NCBI GenBank assembly: GCA_029563035.1
Contig: JAKQTP010000076.1
Location: 1 to 64,000, forward strand
Origin: an archaeon
GTDB taxonomy: Archaea > Iainarchaeota > Iainarchaeia > CSSED10-239
Length of the DNA stretch: 64,000 nt
Direction: 5' to 3'
Part shown: in pieces, positions 46,301 to 55,489 of the stretch
Layout: every line of letters begins with the position of its first letter
Position numbering within the stretch: the first letter of the stretch is position 1
Translations under genes and position numbers: made by a program
Notes under the pieces: model-generated
Databases searched by the model: none
The model's input: only the letters and a program-made list of their open reading frames with translations
Told to the model about the DNA's origin: nothing

Positions 46301-48501
46301 GTTTAACGTTTTGTGGTGGTGTTATTAATTATTCATTTATTGATAATTGGATTCATGGTTTACTTTATTTCTTTAAATTCCATAAAAGAATTAGGTGGGA
46401 TGATGAAAATAATTATGATTTAAATCAACGAGGATCAAAATATCCAAAAGAGCTTGTTTTTTATAATATTAGAGAAAAAGAGTTTTATTATAGATGTTGT
46501 CCTTATGTTTATGTAAACGAACAAGGAATTTTTACAGGACAAACATATATTCATGATGGACATAATGTACAGGAAATATTACACCCAACAACATTTTTTG
46601 ATCTTGGTGTTCGAGATGAATTTTTATCTGAAATATGTACTGAAGCAATATTTGATCCGACATGTTCTGTGGTAAGAGATATAACATCAACATCATATCA
46701 AGATCCGGGGGGTATTGTTGAACATGCAATTAATTACCGATTAGATACTACTGGTGCGAAATTTAAAGTTGATGATTTTTTTAGTAACACTCATTATGGT
46801 TCAAATATAAAAGTTTTTGATGGTGATGTTACACAATTATTATCAATTAATTGTGAAACGGGAATAGAAGCTTTTGATACAGATAGTCCACATTATTCAA
46901 TGTACAATGGTGAGTATATGGATCCAGAATCACCAGAATTTGATAATTATTTTTGTTTTGGTTCATTGTTCGGGCCCACACCGATAGATTTTAAATTTGA
47001 TTTTAATGGAAAACGTATAAGATTATGTTTGAATTATAGGCTGGGTGATTTTACTCAAATTGTACCGTTTTATTTGTGGAATAAAAAAGGTGAGGGGTTT
47101 GGTCAATATGGGAATGATTCTGATAAACAAACATGGGATAGGACACAAATAGCCTCAATGCCATTACAACGAATATTTTCTATAAGTGATGTATCTGGTA
47201 CTACAACAAATTATCTTATGGCGGACGGAGAAGAAGAATATCTTCTTAAACCGATGACTATAACCCATAACACATTTAGTATGACAGGTGCCACAGAAGA
47301 TATGTTAGAAAGATTTGAGGTAATTAGTTTAGAACCACCAAGCGATTTGAATAATACTATTGGATTTATTGAGGGTGATTTGTGGTTACAAGTTTTAACT
47401 TATAGCGGAAGTGATTATCGAAAAGATCCGATAACTGGTATAATATATGTCGTTGTTAATAAAATGTGGGTACCACAATTCAATAACATTTATGAAGATA
47501 ATTACAGAGAGAATTTTATACCTCAAACAGCATTGAATTATAGTGGTGAAAAACAAGTTCTTTCAACACCATTTTTATTTTATTTTGGTTTAAGGCCGGG
47601 CAAAACAGCACTCGATCTTCTAATAAAATCATTTGGTGATAGTGATGCGTTTATTTCGGATGAATTTGATGAATGCATTATTTCTGATATAATAACACCT
47701 ACACCACCACCAACACCATCAATTTCGACACCTATACCATCAATTTCGATTCCAATACCTTCAGCTTCACTTCCTACACCATCATCACTGCCACCTGATT
47801 ATGTTACAGTTAATATATTAAATAATGCGTCATCATCACTATCAATATCTGAATTATGGATTGGTGGAGAACAACAGCATCCGGATCCACCATCACCAGA
47901 TTTCCCATATTATCCTGGTGATAGTGGTGTGTTAATGTATTATGGTGGTGGGAGATACACAATTGTGGTGGTTATAAATGGGGTATATACAATACCATCA
48001 TATTTGTCATTAGTCGATAGTAGTGGTGATGTCATTAATACGACTATAACTAATGAAGCATCTTTCCCATATAGTATTGTTCATTATGGTAGATTAGTAG
48101 TTAGTTCTGCACCTGTCACAATATCACTTAATGATGGTTATCAACCAGTACCATCACCAACACGAACACCATCAATAACAGTATCACGCTCATCTGGCGC
48201 GCCACCACCCTCGCCGACACCAACAGTAACACCGACTCCGACACCTATTAGTGGGTATATATATGAGGTTATATCTTATGGTTGTTATGATGGTACTAAT
48301 TGTGATCCACCATCAATGGAAACAGAATATATTATAAATGAAAATCCTTTAGATGAAGGAATGTATTATAAAGACGGTATTGAACAAAAAGTTTATTATA
48401 TAATAAAAGAAGAAAGTGGTTTTTTAAATCCTAAAGTTACACATATTTCTGGATTTGGATATTCATCGTGTAATGGGGCTTGTCAAGAATTACCTGATTA
48501 A
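43393..48501 (+). CDS. Large baseplate/adhesin protein (1702 aa), gp7 position
   Basis: This gene follows gp25 and gp6, the T4 place of gp7 (1032 aa), but it is much longer. The N-terminal region (IYASGKCSDYGVVVGRVTAN, then GFGIPNAKVSIFVPLSEMDE) looks like a carboxypeptidase-regulatory-like beta domain known from wedge proteins of large phages. The middle is rich in aromatic and Asn-containing segments, as in virion proteins. From residue 1435 there are two Ser/Thr/Pro stretches (about 1435-1466 and 1587-1621) that separate an Ig-like domain (VTVNILNNASSSLSISELWI) and a small C-terminal domain. I infer a wedge body fused to exposed adhesin modules. The gp7 identity is by position only. Confidence 0.6.
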   Translation: MQKHRIHTDIGRDHKITVQISSTYDLMEILSLKFSQKDIYASGKCSDYGVVVGRVTANSGFGIPNAKVSIFVPLSEMDENDPVISALYPYKDINDKDVNGYRYNLLPQRKQHGGHAPTGTFMDQQDILTREECLEVFEKYYNYTVKTNDSGDFMIWGVPIGTQVLHIDIDLSDMGCFSLRPYDFIKKGYATDDFDRVYAFKSSSDIDSLPQIITFDKTIDVYPFWGNEELCEIGITRTDFDLSERNIKIDPVALILVSTITDDTNDAVKRNGRIKKKSGYKCNLQTIPGTVECVRFTGKSVIGSDGITEYPELEYLNITDTINDDGVVMIALPMNLDYIYTNEFGEQEITNDSSKGIPTSSIARFRFDLDFNTYKHATAKYLVPNIREFNPNNNGTSNGVLSDSALRYGVQYSEGMLATYTFSDVFEDYINVVPPISGMTLSDLNYDTDVKEHKKDLMLGTNNTLSPGSPEDYFYKFISNKVYTVSSFQGTHYETAKIRDAFLGIKEIQPNVEDDCASNTNYFPTNFAFKNRTKFTLLLSQVLLFIQFIFSVITVKFAEIIGRIAYSIGRTFLSINIMGAKVFPKVGQRLIDFSYRTQDKYTQQLPLTIYPDCEECTADDETLIQEWTSFSDRYCRIAEVKFKVNVTPIMVELSATVDQLQTSGSTEPGANFYSVSPNVFSSLLSVNVYDSFYGDSARQNTDLCSGTTEMHYTQLSDLHNITLPSSNEPRYGAEVYSWSSNVTGTTITGMTSFSSFSGYFKPINSNEPENIVILSLPMAAMYVYFSKEVWNELTGMDFIHNPELEDEIYDLYAVIRIYDRALVSEEFPITGETINVEVGCQKYDKLYNENIMFQYLWTNDPALGYNPSLPILPPNYSDDTGFNENRNMPSTHPYLVSTIIGTNSTRRLPFMHDFTRYSKRRNIGIQYYDRKTKSGLSEFRDGLFTIIPVIQGKSYNLKAIQEWYRRKRVGLTFCGGVINYSFIDNWIHGLLYFFKFHKRIRWDDENNYDLNQRGSKYPKELVFYNIREKEFYYRCCPYVYVNEQGIFTGQTYIHDGHNVQEILHPTTFFDLGVRDEFLSEICTEAIFDPTCSVVRDITSTSYQDPGGIVEHAINYRLDTTGAKFKVDDFFSNTHYGSNIKVFDGDVTQLLSINCETGIEAFDTDSPHYSMYNGEYMDPESPEFDNYFCFGSLFGPTPIDFKFDFNGKRIRLCLNYRLGDFTQIVPFYLWNKKGEGFGQYGNDSDKQTWDRTQIASMPLQRIFSISDVSGTTTNYLMADGEEEYLLKPMTITHNTFSMTGATEDMLERFEVISLEPPSDLNNTIGFIEGDLWLQVLTYSGSDYRKDPITGIIYVVVNKMWVPQFNNIYEDNYRENFIPQTALNYSGEKQVLSTPFLFYFGLRPGKTALDLLIKSFGDSDAFISDEFDECIISDIITPTPPPTPSISTPIPSISIPIPSASLPTPSSLPPDYVTVNILNNASSSLSISELWIGGEQQHPDPPSPDFPYYPGDSGVLMYYGGGRYTIVVVINGVYTIPSYLSLVDSSGDVINTTITNEASFPYSIVHYGRLVVSSAPVTISLNDGYQPVPSPTRTPSITVSRSSGAPPPSPTPTVTPTPTPISGYIYEVISYGCYDGTNCDPPSMETEYIINENPLDEGMYYKDGIEQKVYYIIKEESGFLNPKVTHISGFGYSSCNGACQELPD

Positions 48502-48510
48502 ATTATGTAA

Positions 48511-51500
48511 ATGAAGAAAAAGAAGATCATATTACCAAAGCTAAGGTATGAAAACGCACCTGAAACAGATAGTCAAATTTCGATTGGATTCGAGTCTGAT
48601 AAATCTCTTTTGAGAGGGGATGATAGGGATGTTGTTTTAAACTTATCTGAACAATTTACAGAAGAACGTGCAAATTGTAAACGATATAAGTTATATGGTA
48701 AGATGAGAATGGTTTTTAGAAACCTATATGCTGGTGCAACATCATATGATTATTTACGTGAAAGATTATCCTTAGTTAGTGATGGGTCGGATAATAATTT
48801 CTGTGGTTATCTACCATATAACGAATTTGCGTTTTTAAGAGATGATATATATTATGAAACCACCGAATCATTGTCGGTTACTTCATTGAGTGGATTTACA
48901 GGATTTACCATGGTTACAAGTGGTCCAACTGAACATCAAACAATCACATCAGTTACAGCACCATATCACAACTGGAATCTTTATACGAGTTATATTTCGG
49001 GTCAAGTTGATAATTTTCCAATGAAATATACATTGTCTGGCCGAACAAAAATTGAGGGTGAAAATGTTATAACATTTACTAGTGGTGATGGTATACCATT
49101 TAGGGTTGAAGAGACTGAAATACATTATGTTTTAACAAGTCCGGTACGACATGGAATTAGTCGGGGTGAATACATCTTGATTGATGGAAGGTATTATTAT
49201 GTGAATTCAGTTGGTGACAACATATTTGATTCTGAATATTATGTTATTAATATATTAAAATCACAGTTAAGTGGTGTTACTTTTAATCCGTTAGTTATTG
49301 GAAAACGTTGTATAGACATTAAAGATACTGAAAATTCCACGTCAAAATATTATGTACATAAACATACAATATTAACATCATTGGGTGATTGTATTATTGA
49401 TAAAGTAGGATTTGAATCACCAATTTGGGAAGACGAGAAAAAAGTTTTATATGAAAATAGTGTGGGGGATAATGATGTTCTTGTTGTTCGAAATAGGATG
49501 GAAGCCGTGTTATTTGATTCATTGGAACCGTTTATTTTAACTGGAATAACAAATAATTTAGGCCACACACCGATAGAACTTTATACTACAATTATTTTTA
49601 GAAATGGAAACGGATATTTCGAATATCCACCAAAAGTTGGTTATTCGTTTCATATGCATGATTCATGGATAGATGAACATTTTGATGGTTCAAATTCAAT
49701 TGAAACTGGGTTAACGTCAACGTCATTTACAAGAGAAGGTTTTGTATATCCATTTTTTTCCGGAAATTCATTATCTAAAGGTTCAGAATTATATGGGGCG
49801 TTTGTTGAATATAATCCGAAGGAATTAAAAGAAAGAATAATATCAGAATCTTACCATAAAATTGTTAGTAATAAAAATATTTTTAATCATGGCCAAGATC
49901 TTGATGAGGTATTTTCTGGTGCAAGTGAAACGAATCAAATTGGACTTCTATATCAACCACATCATAGATTTAAGTTAAAGGAATTATCACCTTATATTGA
50001 AACAGCCGATGATAGTACACCAATATATAATCTTCCAGAAAACGCAAAGTATTTTCCTAATGAAAAACTTTGGAGGTGGCGAGATGTATATGAAGACGGA
50101 TATATTGATCCAGATGGTTATGGTGTAGATCATCCATATTTAAATAATATTCATTTTGTACATAAAGATATTAATTTTTATATAAGAAACGAAAAAATTT
50201 ATAAAAATAAAAAAGATGGGGTTATTAATTTTTATAGGAGAAAGGATGTTGATGAATGTGTTGACGATTCGGTAATTATTAAACGTGGAGACGCCGAAAT
50301 ACCCGAACCATCTATATCGGTTTCCCCATCAGTGTCGTTAAGTGTAATGCCATCTATTACACCTACGCCAACATTATCTGTTAGCATATCTATAACACCA
50401 TCAATATCGATGTCATCATCTCAAGGTACGTCGTCGACACCGTCACCATCATTGTCATTAACAAGAACTCCGTCGGTTACTAGAACACCAACTAGAACGC
50501 CTAGTTTATCAATTAGTAGAACACCGTCCAGAACGCCTAGTATAACACCTAGTAGTTCAGTTTTAACTGCTCGATACGTCTCAAGTAGTGGAAGTGACAC
50601 AAATAATGGATTAACAGAATCCACACCATGGAGAACGTTAGATAAAGTTAATGCTGAGTTTTCGAATTTAAATCCTGGTACAGAAATATTATTAAAAAAG
50701 GGTGATTCGTTTTATGGTACACTTGTAATAACTAAAAGTGGTACAAGTGGATCTAATAGTCCGTTTGTGTTTGGTACTTACGGTGATGGTAATGATCCCA
50801 TTATACATGGTTTTACTACAATAACTGATGGATGGACACATGTTGGTAATAATGTTTATTCACATGATATAATTGCTGATGAGCAAACTAATATGGTTCT
50901 TGTTAATGGTGTTCAAGTACCAATGGGTAGATGGCCAAACGGAACAACATATAGAACTTATGAGTCGTTTAATGGTGCTAGTTCAATAACAGATAATACG
51001 TTATCAGAAGAAACGCCATACAATTGGGTTGGTGCTGAGGTCGTGATTAGAATGACTTACTGGATATTGGGTAGGTTTACTATAACTGGTCATACTGGTA
51101 ATACAATATCATATAGTGGTAATACAATTGATTATTTATATAACAATTTCGGATATTTTATACAGAATGATATAAGAACACTTGATGTTGAAAATGAATG
51201 GTATCATGATCATGCTGCCGGTAAGTTTTATATATATGGTAATCCCGCAGGTAAAACAATTCAAATTGCAACAAAAACAAATATAATTCAAAATCATGGT
51301 GGTTATGATTATATAACACTTGAGAATCTTTCATTACAAGGATCAATTGGTGATATTATTTCATTTGATGGTGGTAATTGGTATAACGCGGCCAATACAA
51401 TAATACGAAACTGTATTTTAAAATTTGGCGGATCTCGTGGTATTGATATATACGGTAGTAATGGTTTTATTGTAGATAATATTATTGAACAATGTAATGA

Positions 51501-53517
51501 TAATGCCATACATATTGTATCTGGTAGTAATACGATTGTTACTGGAAACACAATAACAAATATTGGATTACTGCTTGGTCAATCAAAGAGATTGTCTGCA
51601 AATGGAATATATAACGGTGGAACAAATTCATTAATTGATCATAATATTATAAATAATATCGGATTAAATGGTATAACTGCTGGTAGTGGAACAAGTGGCA
51701 TTGTTAAACATAATTTTATTAATAACTATTGTTTAACACTTACAGATGGTGGTGGAATTTATCACGGGCCTAGTAATCGCTCAATGCCATCTGATTATAC
51801 AATAGAAAACAATATATGTCTTAATGGTTACGGGAATTATAATGGAACAACAAGTTCAAGTACCTATCTAGCTGAGGGTATATATCTTGATAGTTATTGT
51901 ACTGGTCATACAGTACAATATAATATATGTGCACATAACGCAGGTAATGGTATTAAACTTAGTTCCAGTCATGATAATATTTTACAATATAATTTGTGTT
52001 TTGATAATAAAGAAGCACAGTTATTCTCAAGTGGTTTTTGGTCAGAATATGCGACATTATATAATAACACAATAAGATATAATCAGTTTATTGGAAAAGA
52101 AATAAATCATTATACATTAAAAGTTTATTTAACAATTGCAGATAATATTTCAAATTATGGTATATCAAATTATAACTATTATGCGAGACCTATAAATCAA
52201 GGGTCGAATGATGTTATAATTAGAACAGGACAAAACAGTAATTGGGTTAATCGTACATTATCTGAATGGCGTTCGTATTCAAATCAGGATGCTAATTCAA
52301 ACAATTCACTTGCAGGATCGGTGTCAAATTTGGATGATATTCATTTTATTTATAATGAAACGGATGAAAATAAATATTATTCATTGTCAGCACCGATGAA
52401 AGATGTTGCAAATACAACATATTCGGGTATTATCACACTATCTCCATGGTCGGGATTAGTTCTTCTCGGGCCAGGAACCGTAACACTGGAGACATCACCA
52501 ACAATTAGTAGCACACCAACTCCAACTAGAACAACTAGTGTGTCTATTACTAGAACACCGACAAGAACACCTAGTTTATCGTTTAGTAGGACACCAACTA
52601 GAACACCAAGTGTTTCAATAAGTAGGACACCATCAGTTTCATTATCAACACCAACATCAAATTCGATTATTGCAGATCATAATATAGCAAAACTTTCTAA
52701 TTTATTAGCAATTCCAAGTAGCGCGATAACCAATGCGAAGTCAAATCTTCACATAGCATATGAACACACATCGCACGGTGAACAATTGGTTCAGGGTATG
52801 ACCGGACTGGTTAATTGGAGAGGTTCGACATATTCATTTAATAATGGTGGGTCTGGTGGTGCGTTAGATTTAAGAGATCACGCAATTGCCCAAATGTTTA
52901 GTTGTTGGGGAATGGACCTTGGTAATACAAGATGTCCAAATAATGAACAATATCATTTGTGGGCGGAAAACACTCGTACATATTTAGAGACTAATCCTGG
53001 TGTTAACGTTGTTATATGGTCTTGGTGTGGGCAAGTAAGTTATGCAACACAAGCTAATATTAACACTTATTTGACATTAATGAATCAATTGGAGATTGAT
53101 TATCCATCAATTAAGTTTGTATATATGACAGGTCATGTTGATGGACAACCATTATCAGGTACATTATTTACTAATAATACAATTATAAGAAATTATTGTA
53201 TTAATAATAATAAAATATTATTTGATTTTGCAGATATTGAAAGTTATGATCCTGATGGTAATTATTATGCAGATAAGCGAGTAACAGATTGTTGTAATTA
53301 TGATTATAATGGAGATGGTATTGTTAGTACTGATGGTGGTGATCCTGGATTACCAACAAATGGAGATAGAAACTGGGCGTTAGACTGGCAAAACACACAT
53401 CAGGTGAATGTTGATTGGTATAATTGTAATTCATCACATTCATATCCACTTAATGCGAATATGAAAGCATATGCAGCATGGTGGTTATGGGCTAGATTGG
53501 GTGGTTGGAGTGGATAA
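48511..53517 (+). CDS. Receptor-binding protein: beta-helix and C-terminal hydrolase-like domain (1668 aa)
   Basis: The N-terminal 590 residues look like a baseplate-attached structural body. A Ser/Thr/Pro repeat linker follows (about 599-685). From about 690 there is a parallel beta-helix (PbH1/NosD-like) with repeats such as RGIDIYGSNGFIVDNIIEQC and NAIHIVSGSNTIVTGNTITN, as in phage depolymerase tailspikes. A second Ser/Thr/Pro linker (about 1328-1385) leads to a C-terminal domain with HTSHGEQLVQGMTG, VVIWSWCGQVS and FVYMTGHVDGQ. This family recurs in secreted bacterial proteins and looks hydrolase-like to me. A dockerin-like DYNGDGIVSTDGGD near 1597 may bind calcium. Enzymatic roles are inference. 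Confidence 0.65.
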   Translation: MKKKKIILPKLRYENAPETDSQISIGFESDKSLLRGDDRDVVLNLSEQFTEERANCKRYKLYGKMRMVFRNLYAGATSYDYLRERLSLVSDGSDNNFCGYLPYNEFAFLRDDIYYETTESLSVTSLSGFTGFTMVTSGPTEHQTITSVTAPYHNWNLYTSYISGQVDNFPMKYTLSGRTKIEGENVITFTSGDGIPFRVEETEIHYVLTSPVRHGISRGEYILIDGRYYYVNSVGDNIFDSEYYVINILKSQLSGVTFNPLVIGKRCIDIKDTENSTSKYYVHKHTILTSLGDCIIDKVGFESPIWEDEKKVLYENSVGDNDVLVVRNRMEAVLFDSLEPFILTGITNNLGHTPIELYTTIIFRNGNGYFEYPPKVGYSFHMHDSWIDEHFDGSNSIETGLTSTSFTREGFVYPFFSGNSLSKGSELYGAFVEYNPKELKERIISESYHKIVSNKNIFNHGQDLDEVFSGASETNQIGLLYQPHHRFKLKELSPYIETADDSTPIYNLPENAKYFPNEKLWRWRDVYEDGYIDPDGYGVDHPYLNNIHFVHKDINFYIRNEKIYKNKKDGVINFYRRKDVDECVDDSVIIKRGDAEIPEPSISVSPSVSLSVMPSITPTPTLSVSISITPSISMSSSQGTSSTPSPSLSLTRTPSVTRTPTRTPSLSISRTPSRTPSITPSSSVLTARYVSSSGSDTNNGLTESTPWRTLDKVNAEFSNLNPGTEILLKKGDSFYGTLVITKSGTSGSNSPFVFGTYGDGNDPIIHGFTTITDGWTHVGNNVYSHDIIADEQTNMVLVNGVQVPMGRWPNGTTYRTYESFNGASSITDNTLSEETPYNWVGAEVVIRMTYWILGRFTITGHTGNTISYSGNTIDYLYNNFGYFIQNDIRTLDVENEWYHDHAAGKFYIYGNPAGKTIQIATKTNIIQNHGGYDYITLENLSLQGSIGDIISFDGGNWYNAANTIIRNCILKFGGSRGIDIYGSNGFIVDNIIEQCNDNAIHIVSGSNTIVTGNTITNIGLLLGQSKRLSANGIYNGGTNSLIDHNIINNIGLNGITAGSGTSGIVKHNFINNYCLTLTDGGGIYHGPSNRSMPSDYTIENNICLNGYGNYNGTTSSSTYLAEGIYLDSYCTGHTVQYNICAHNAGNGIKLSSSHDNILQYNLCFDNKEAQLFSSGFWSEYATLYNNTIRYNQFIGKEINHYTLKVYLTIADNISNYGISNYNYYARPINQGSNDVIIRTGQNSNWVNRTLSEWRSYSNQDANSNNSLAGSVSNLDDIHFIYNETDENKYYSLSAPMKDVANTTYSGIITLSPWSGLVLLGPGTVTLETSPTISSTPTPTRTTSVSITRTPTRTPSLSFSRTPTRTPSVSISRTPSVSLSTPTSNSIIADHNIAKLSNLLAIPSSAITNAKSNLHIAYEHTSHGEQLVQGMTGLVNWRGSTYSFNNGGSGGALDLRDHAIAQMFSCWGMDLGNTRCPNNEQYHLWAENTRTYLETNPGVNVVIWSWCGQVSYATQANINTYLTLMNQLEIDYPSIKFVYMTGHVDGQPLSGTLFTNNTIIRNYCINNNKILFDFADIESYDPDGNYYADKRVTDCCNYDYNGDGIVSTDGGDPGLPTNGDRNWALDWQNTHQVNVDWYNCNSSHSYPLNANMKAYAAWWLWARLGGWSG
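50308..50565 (+). repeat. Ser/Thr/Pro-rich imperfect repeats, first linker
   Basis: DNA encoding repeating RTPSxSxSRTP-type units with recurring AGAACACC and ACACCTAGT elements, inside the 1668-aa gene. It joins the structural body to the beta-helix domain. Confidence 0.8.
52494..52665 (+). repeat. Ser/Thr/Pro-rich imperfect repeats, second linker
   Basis: Same repeat family as at 50308-50565 (TRTPSxSFSRTP-type units), joining the beta-helix to the C-terminal domain in the 1668-aa gene. Confidence 0.8.
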
Positions 53518-53530
53518 TTAAATTAATTAA

Positions 53531-54346
53531 ATGGATATATTAAAAAGTAAATCGAATAGAAATATCCTTATTAGTGAGGAAACGAGGTTTGGGATAGACC
53601 TTGGATGGGAAGAGAATTTTCAAGAATTTGAACGTGAAACATTAAGATCTATTATAAACCCAATAGATAATTTTGAAACTGTTCGTTATATTCATAATGA
53701 ATATATTGGTATAAATGGAATATCTCAAAATGATATTTGGTATCATTTTTATTTTTTTAATAGTGATAATCCACCAACATATTTTGGTGGTTTAAATTAT
53801 GAGTATGTCGGGTTATCTCCTGAACAAAACTCAGTAATAACAAAGTCGGAAAACACTAGTTTTTTTAGCCTTGAATTTTATAAAGCACCGAGTGGTGAGA
53901 TTATTGATAGCAATAATAGGAAATTAGTTTTCACAAAACATCTACCAATTCCATTAGGTGAAAAAGTGTTTTATACACCAATAGGCCGGGAGATTTATTT
54001 ACCAATTTTTACAGGAAACAATTATAGAAATAAAGAAAATATGTTTTTATTCTGGTTTCAAGATGATACAGTTTTGAAGGGTTCAATTTATAAAGGTGAT
54101 ACTTTTTACGTAACAGCAAAATATTATAATGCTATAGATGGTACGATATTAAGTTTTTTGAATTCACCTAAATCATATTATGATATTGTAAACGAATCTA
54201 CAGACATTTATCATAGAATGGTGGTAGATAAAAATGATTATTCGTATATTATTTATTCTGGAAATACTAGTGAAGAAAGAATAGGTTTAGACAATCAACC
54301 AGTATCATTTTATGCCTACGGATATTACACAAAATCTTTAATATAA
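53531..54346 (+). CDS. Unknown structural protein (271 aa)
   Basis: A 271-aa beta-rich protein starting MDILKSKSNRNILISEETRF. Rich in aromatic residues (IWYHFYFFNSD, SFFSLEFYKAP) and with no membrane segment, it looks like a virion protein. It begins 13 bases after the 1668-aa gene and ends two bases before the next ATG, so it belongs to one operon. No family recognised. A baseplate attachment role for the neighbouring adhesins is plausible. Confidence 0.6.
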   Translation: MDILKSKSNRNILISEETRFGIDLGWEENFQEFERETLRSIINPIDNFETVRYIHNEYIGINGISQNDIWYHFYFFNSDNPPTYFGGLNYEYVGLSPEQNSVITKSENTSFFSLEFYKAPSGEIIDSNNRKLVFTKHLPIPLGEKVFYTPIGREIYLPIFTGNNYRNKENMFLFWFQDDTVLKGSIYKGDTFYVTAKYYNAIDGTILSFLNSPKSYYDIVNESTDIYHRMVVDKNDYSYIIYSGNTSEERIGLDNQPVSFYAYGYYTKSLI

Positions 54347-54348
54347 AA

Positions 54349-55458
54349 ATGAAAAAAGAAGTATATCAAATATTAAGAAAGACAATACCCGAAGTTGAAT
54401 TGGTGTCACTGGATAGTCAAAATTGGTATGATTCAAATCACAATTTAATTCCGTGGTCTGGTGGTACAAATTTGGCACCTCAAAATGGTGATGTCATTTA
54501 TAATATAAAGGGTACTGTACAGATTGGTTGGTATATGTGGTCTGGAAATACATGGATAACAATTAATAAATCACAAGCATATGATAGTTATCAAATACCA
54601 ATATTTTTAGTAGATACAATTGATGAAATGGGTATTATGGTTGGTTTTGATGGAGAAATTGAACAGGTTGAACAATTTTCTAATTTTACATATACCATAA
54701 ATAATCAAACAATTACCATTTACAATACGGTTAACACAAATAAATTAAATACACTAGTTGATTCCATATATACGATTTCGTGGGGAGATGGTGAACCTGA
54801 TAGTAATTTATTATCACCAACAATTTATGATACAGTATTACCAAATGTTACACACACATATGATGTTCCTGGTAATTATGTTATTGAAATTACCATTGAC
54901 TCACCATGGAAAATAGAGAAATTAAAACGAACAATTGAGGTACCATTTAACGGAGCAATAATGCCTACAGATCTAGGTACATTACAATTCGAAATACCCT
55001 ATTCTAATCCATTAATCATTGAAACTCAAGATTATTTACAGGATTACACTACGTTAACTGGTAACACAAATGATACAATAATATCTTTTATTGCAATAGG
55101 AAAAAGTCGAATTGATGAATTTAAATTATATGGCTTATCTGCTTATAGTGGTATAACAATTACTTCTGAATATACGGGATATACCATTGATGGATTATAT
55201 TATATGGATTATCCTGATGGGTACACATATATAACGGGAAACACATCGGATTATAATCATGAAGAGGTATACAATGGAATGATAACTAGAAATGAACATT
55301 TAATTGGTTTTCTTGATCAGCCAGCGATATATTCTGATATTTTTGTGGAAAGGGGTAAACTTGGTGTTATGGAGCGGAATCTTAGACTTGGTGAAATTGA
55401 TAACGTTGGTGAATTAGAAATATATGGGGGTGGCTTTTTTAAAGTGAAAAATCAATAA
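54349..55458 (+). CDS. PKD-domain-like structural protein (369 aa)
   Basis: A 369-aa protein. Residues about 110-215 contain a PKD-like Ig domain: YTISWGDGEPDSN, then VTHTYDVPGNYVIEITI, the classic WGDG and HTY-x-x-PGxYxV pattern. Such domains are common in surface and tail proteins. The rest is beta-rich, with AYSGITITSEYTGYTIDG and a Gly-rich end. It is packed two bases after the preceding gene and 31 bases before the next, behind a TATTTAT box. Probably part of the baseplate or a fibre adaptor. Confidence 0.65.
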   Translation: MKKEVYQILRKTIPEVELVSLDSQNWYDSNHNLIPWSGGTNLAPQNGDVIYNIKGTVQIGWYMWSGNTWITINKSQAYDSYQIPIFLVDTIDEMGIMVGFDGEIEQVEQFSNFTYTINNQTITIYNTVNTNKLNTLVDSIYTISWGDGEPDSNLLSPTIYDTVLPNVTHTYDVPGNYVIEITIDSPWKIEKLKRTIEVPFNGAIMPTDLGTLQFEIPYSNPLIIETQDYLQDYTTLTGNTNDTIISFIAIGKSRIDEFKLYGLSAYSGITITSEYTGYTIDGLYYMDYPDGYTYITGNTSDYNHEEVYNGMITRNEHLIGFLDQPAIYSDIFVERGKLGVMERNLRLGEIDNVGELEIYGGGFFKVKNQ

Positions 55459-55463
55459 TTTCA

Positions 55464-55470
55464 TATTTAT
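55464..55470 (+). promoter_or_regulatory. Candidate late promoter box before 310-aa gene
   Basis: TATTTAT followed directly by ATAAATA, 19 bases before the ATG at 55490. Confidence 0.4.
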
Positions 55471-55489
55471 ATAAATAAAAGAGATAGAA

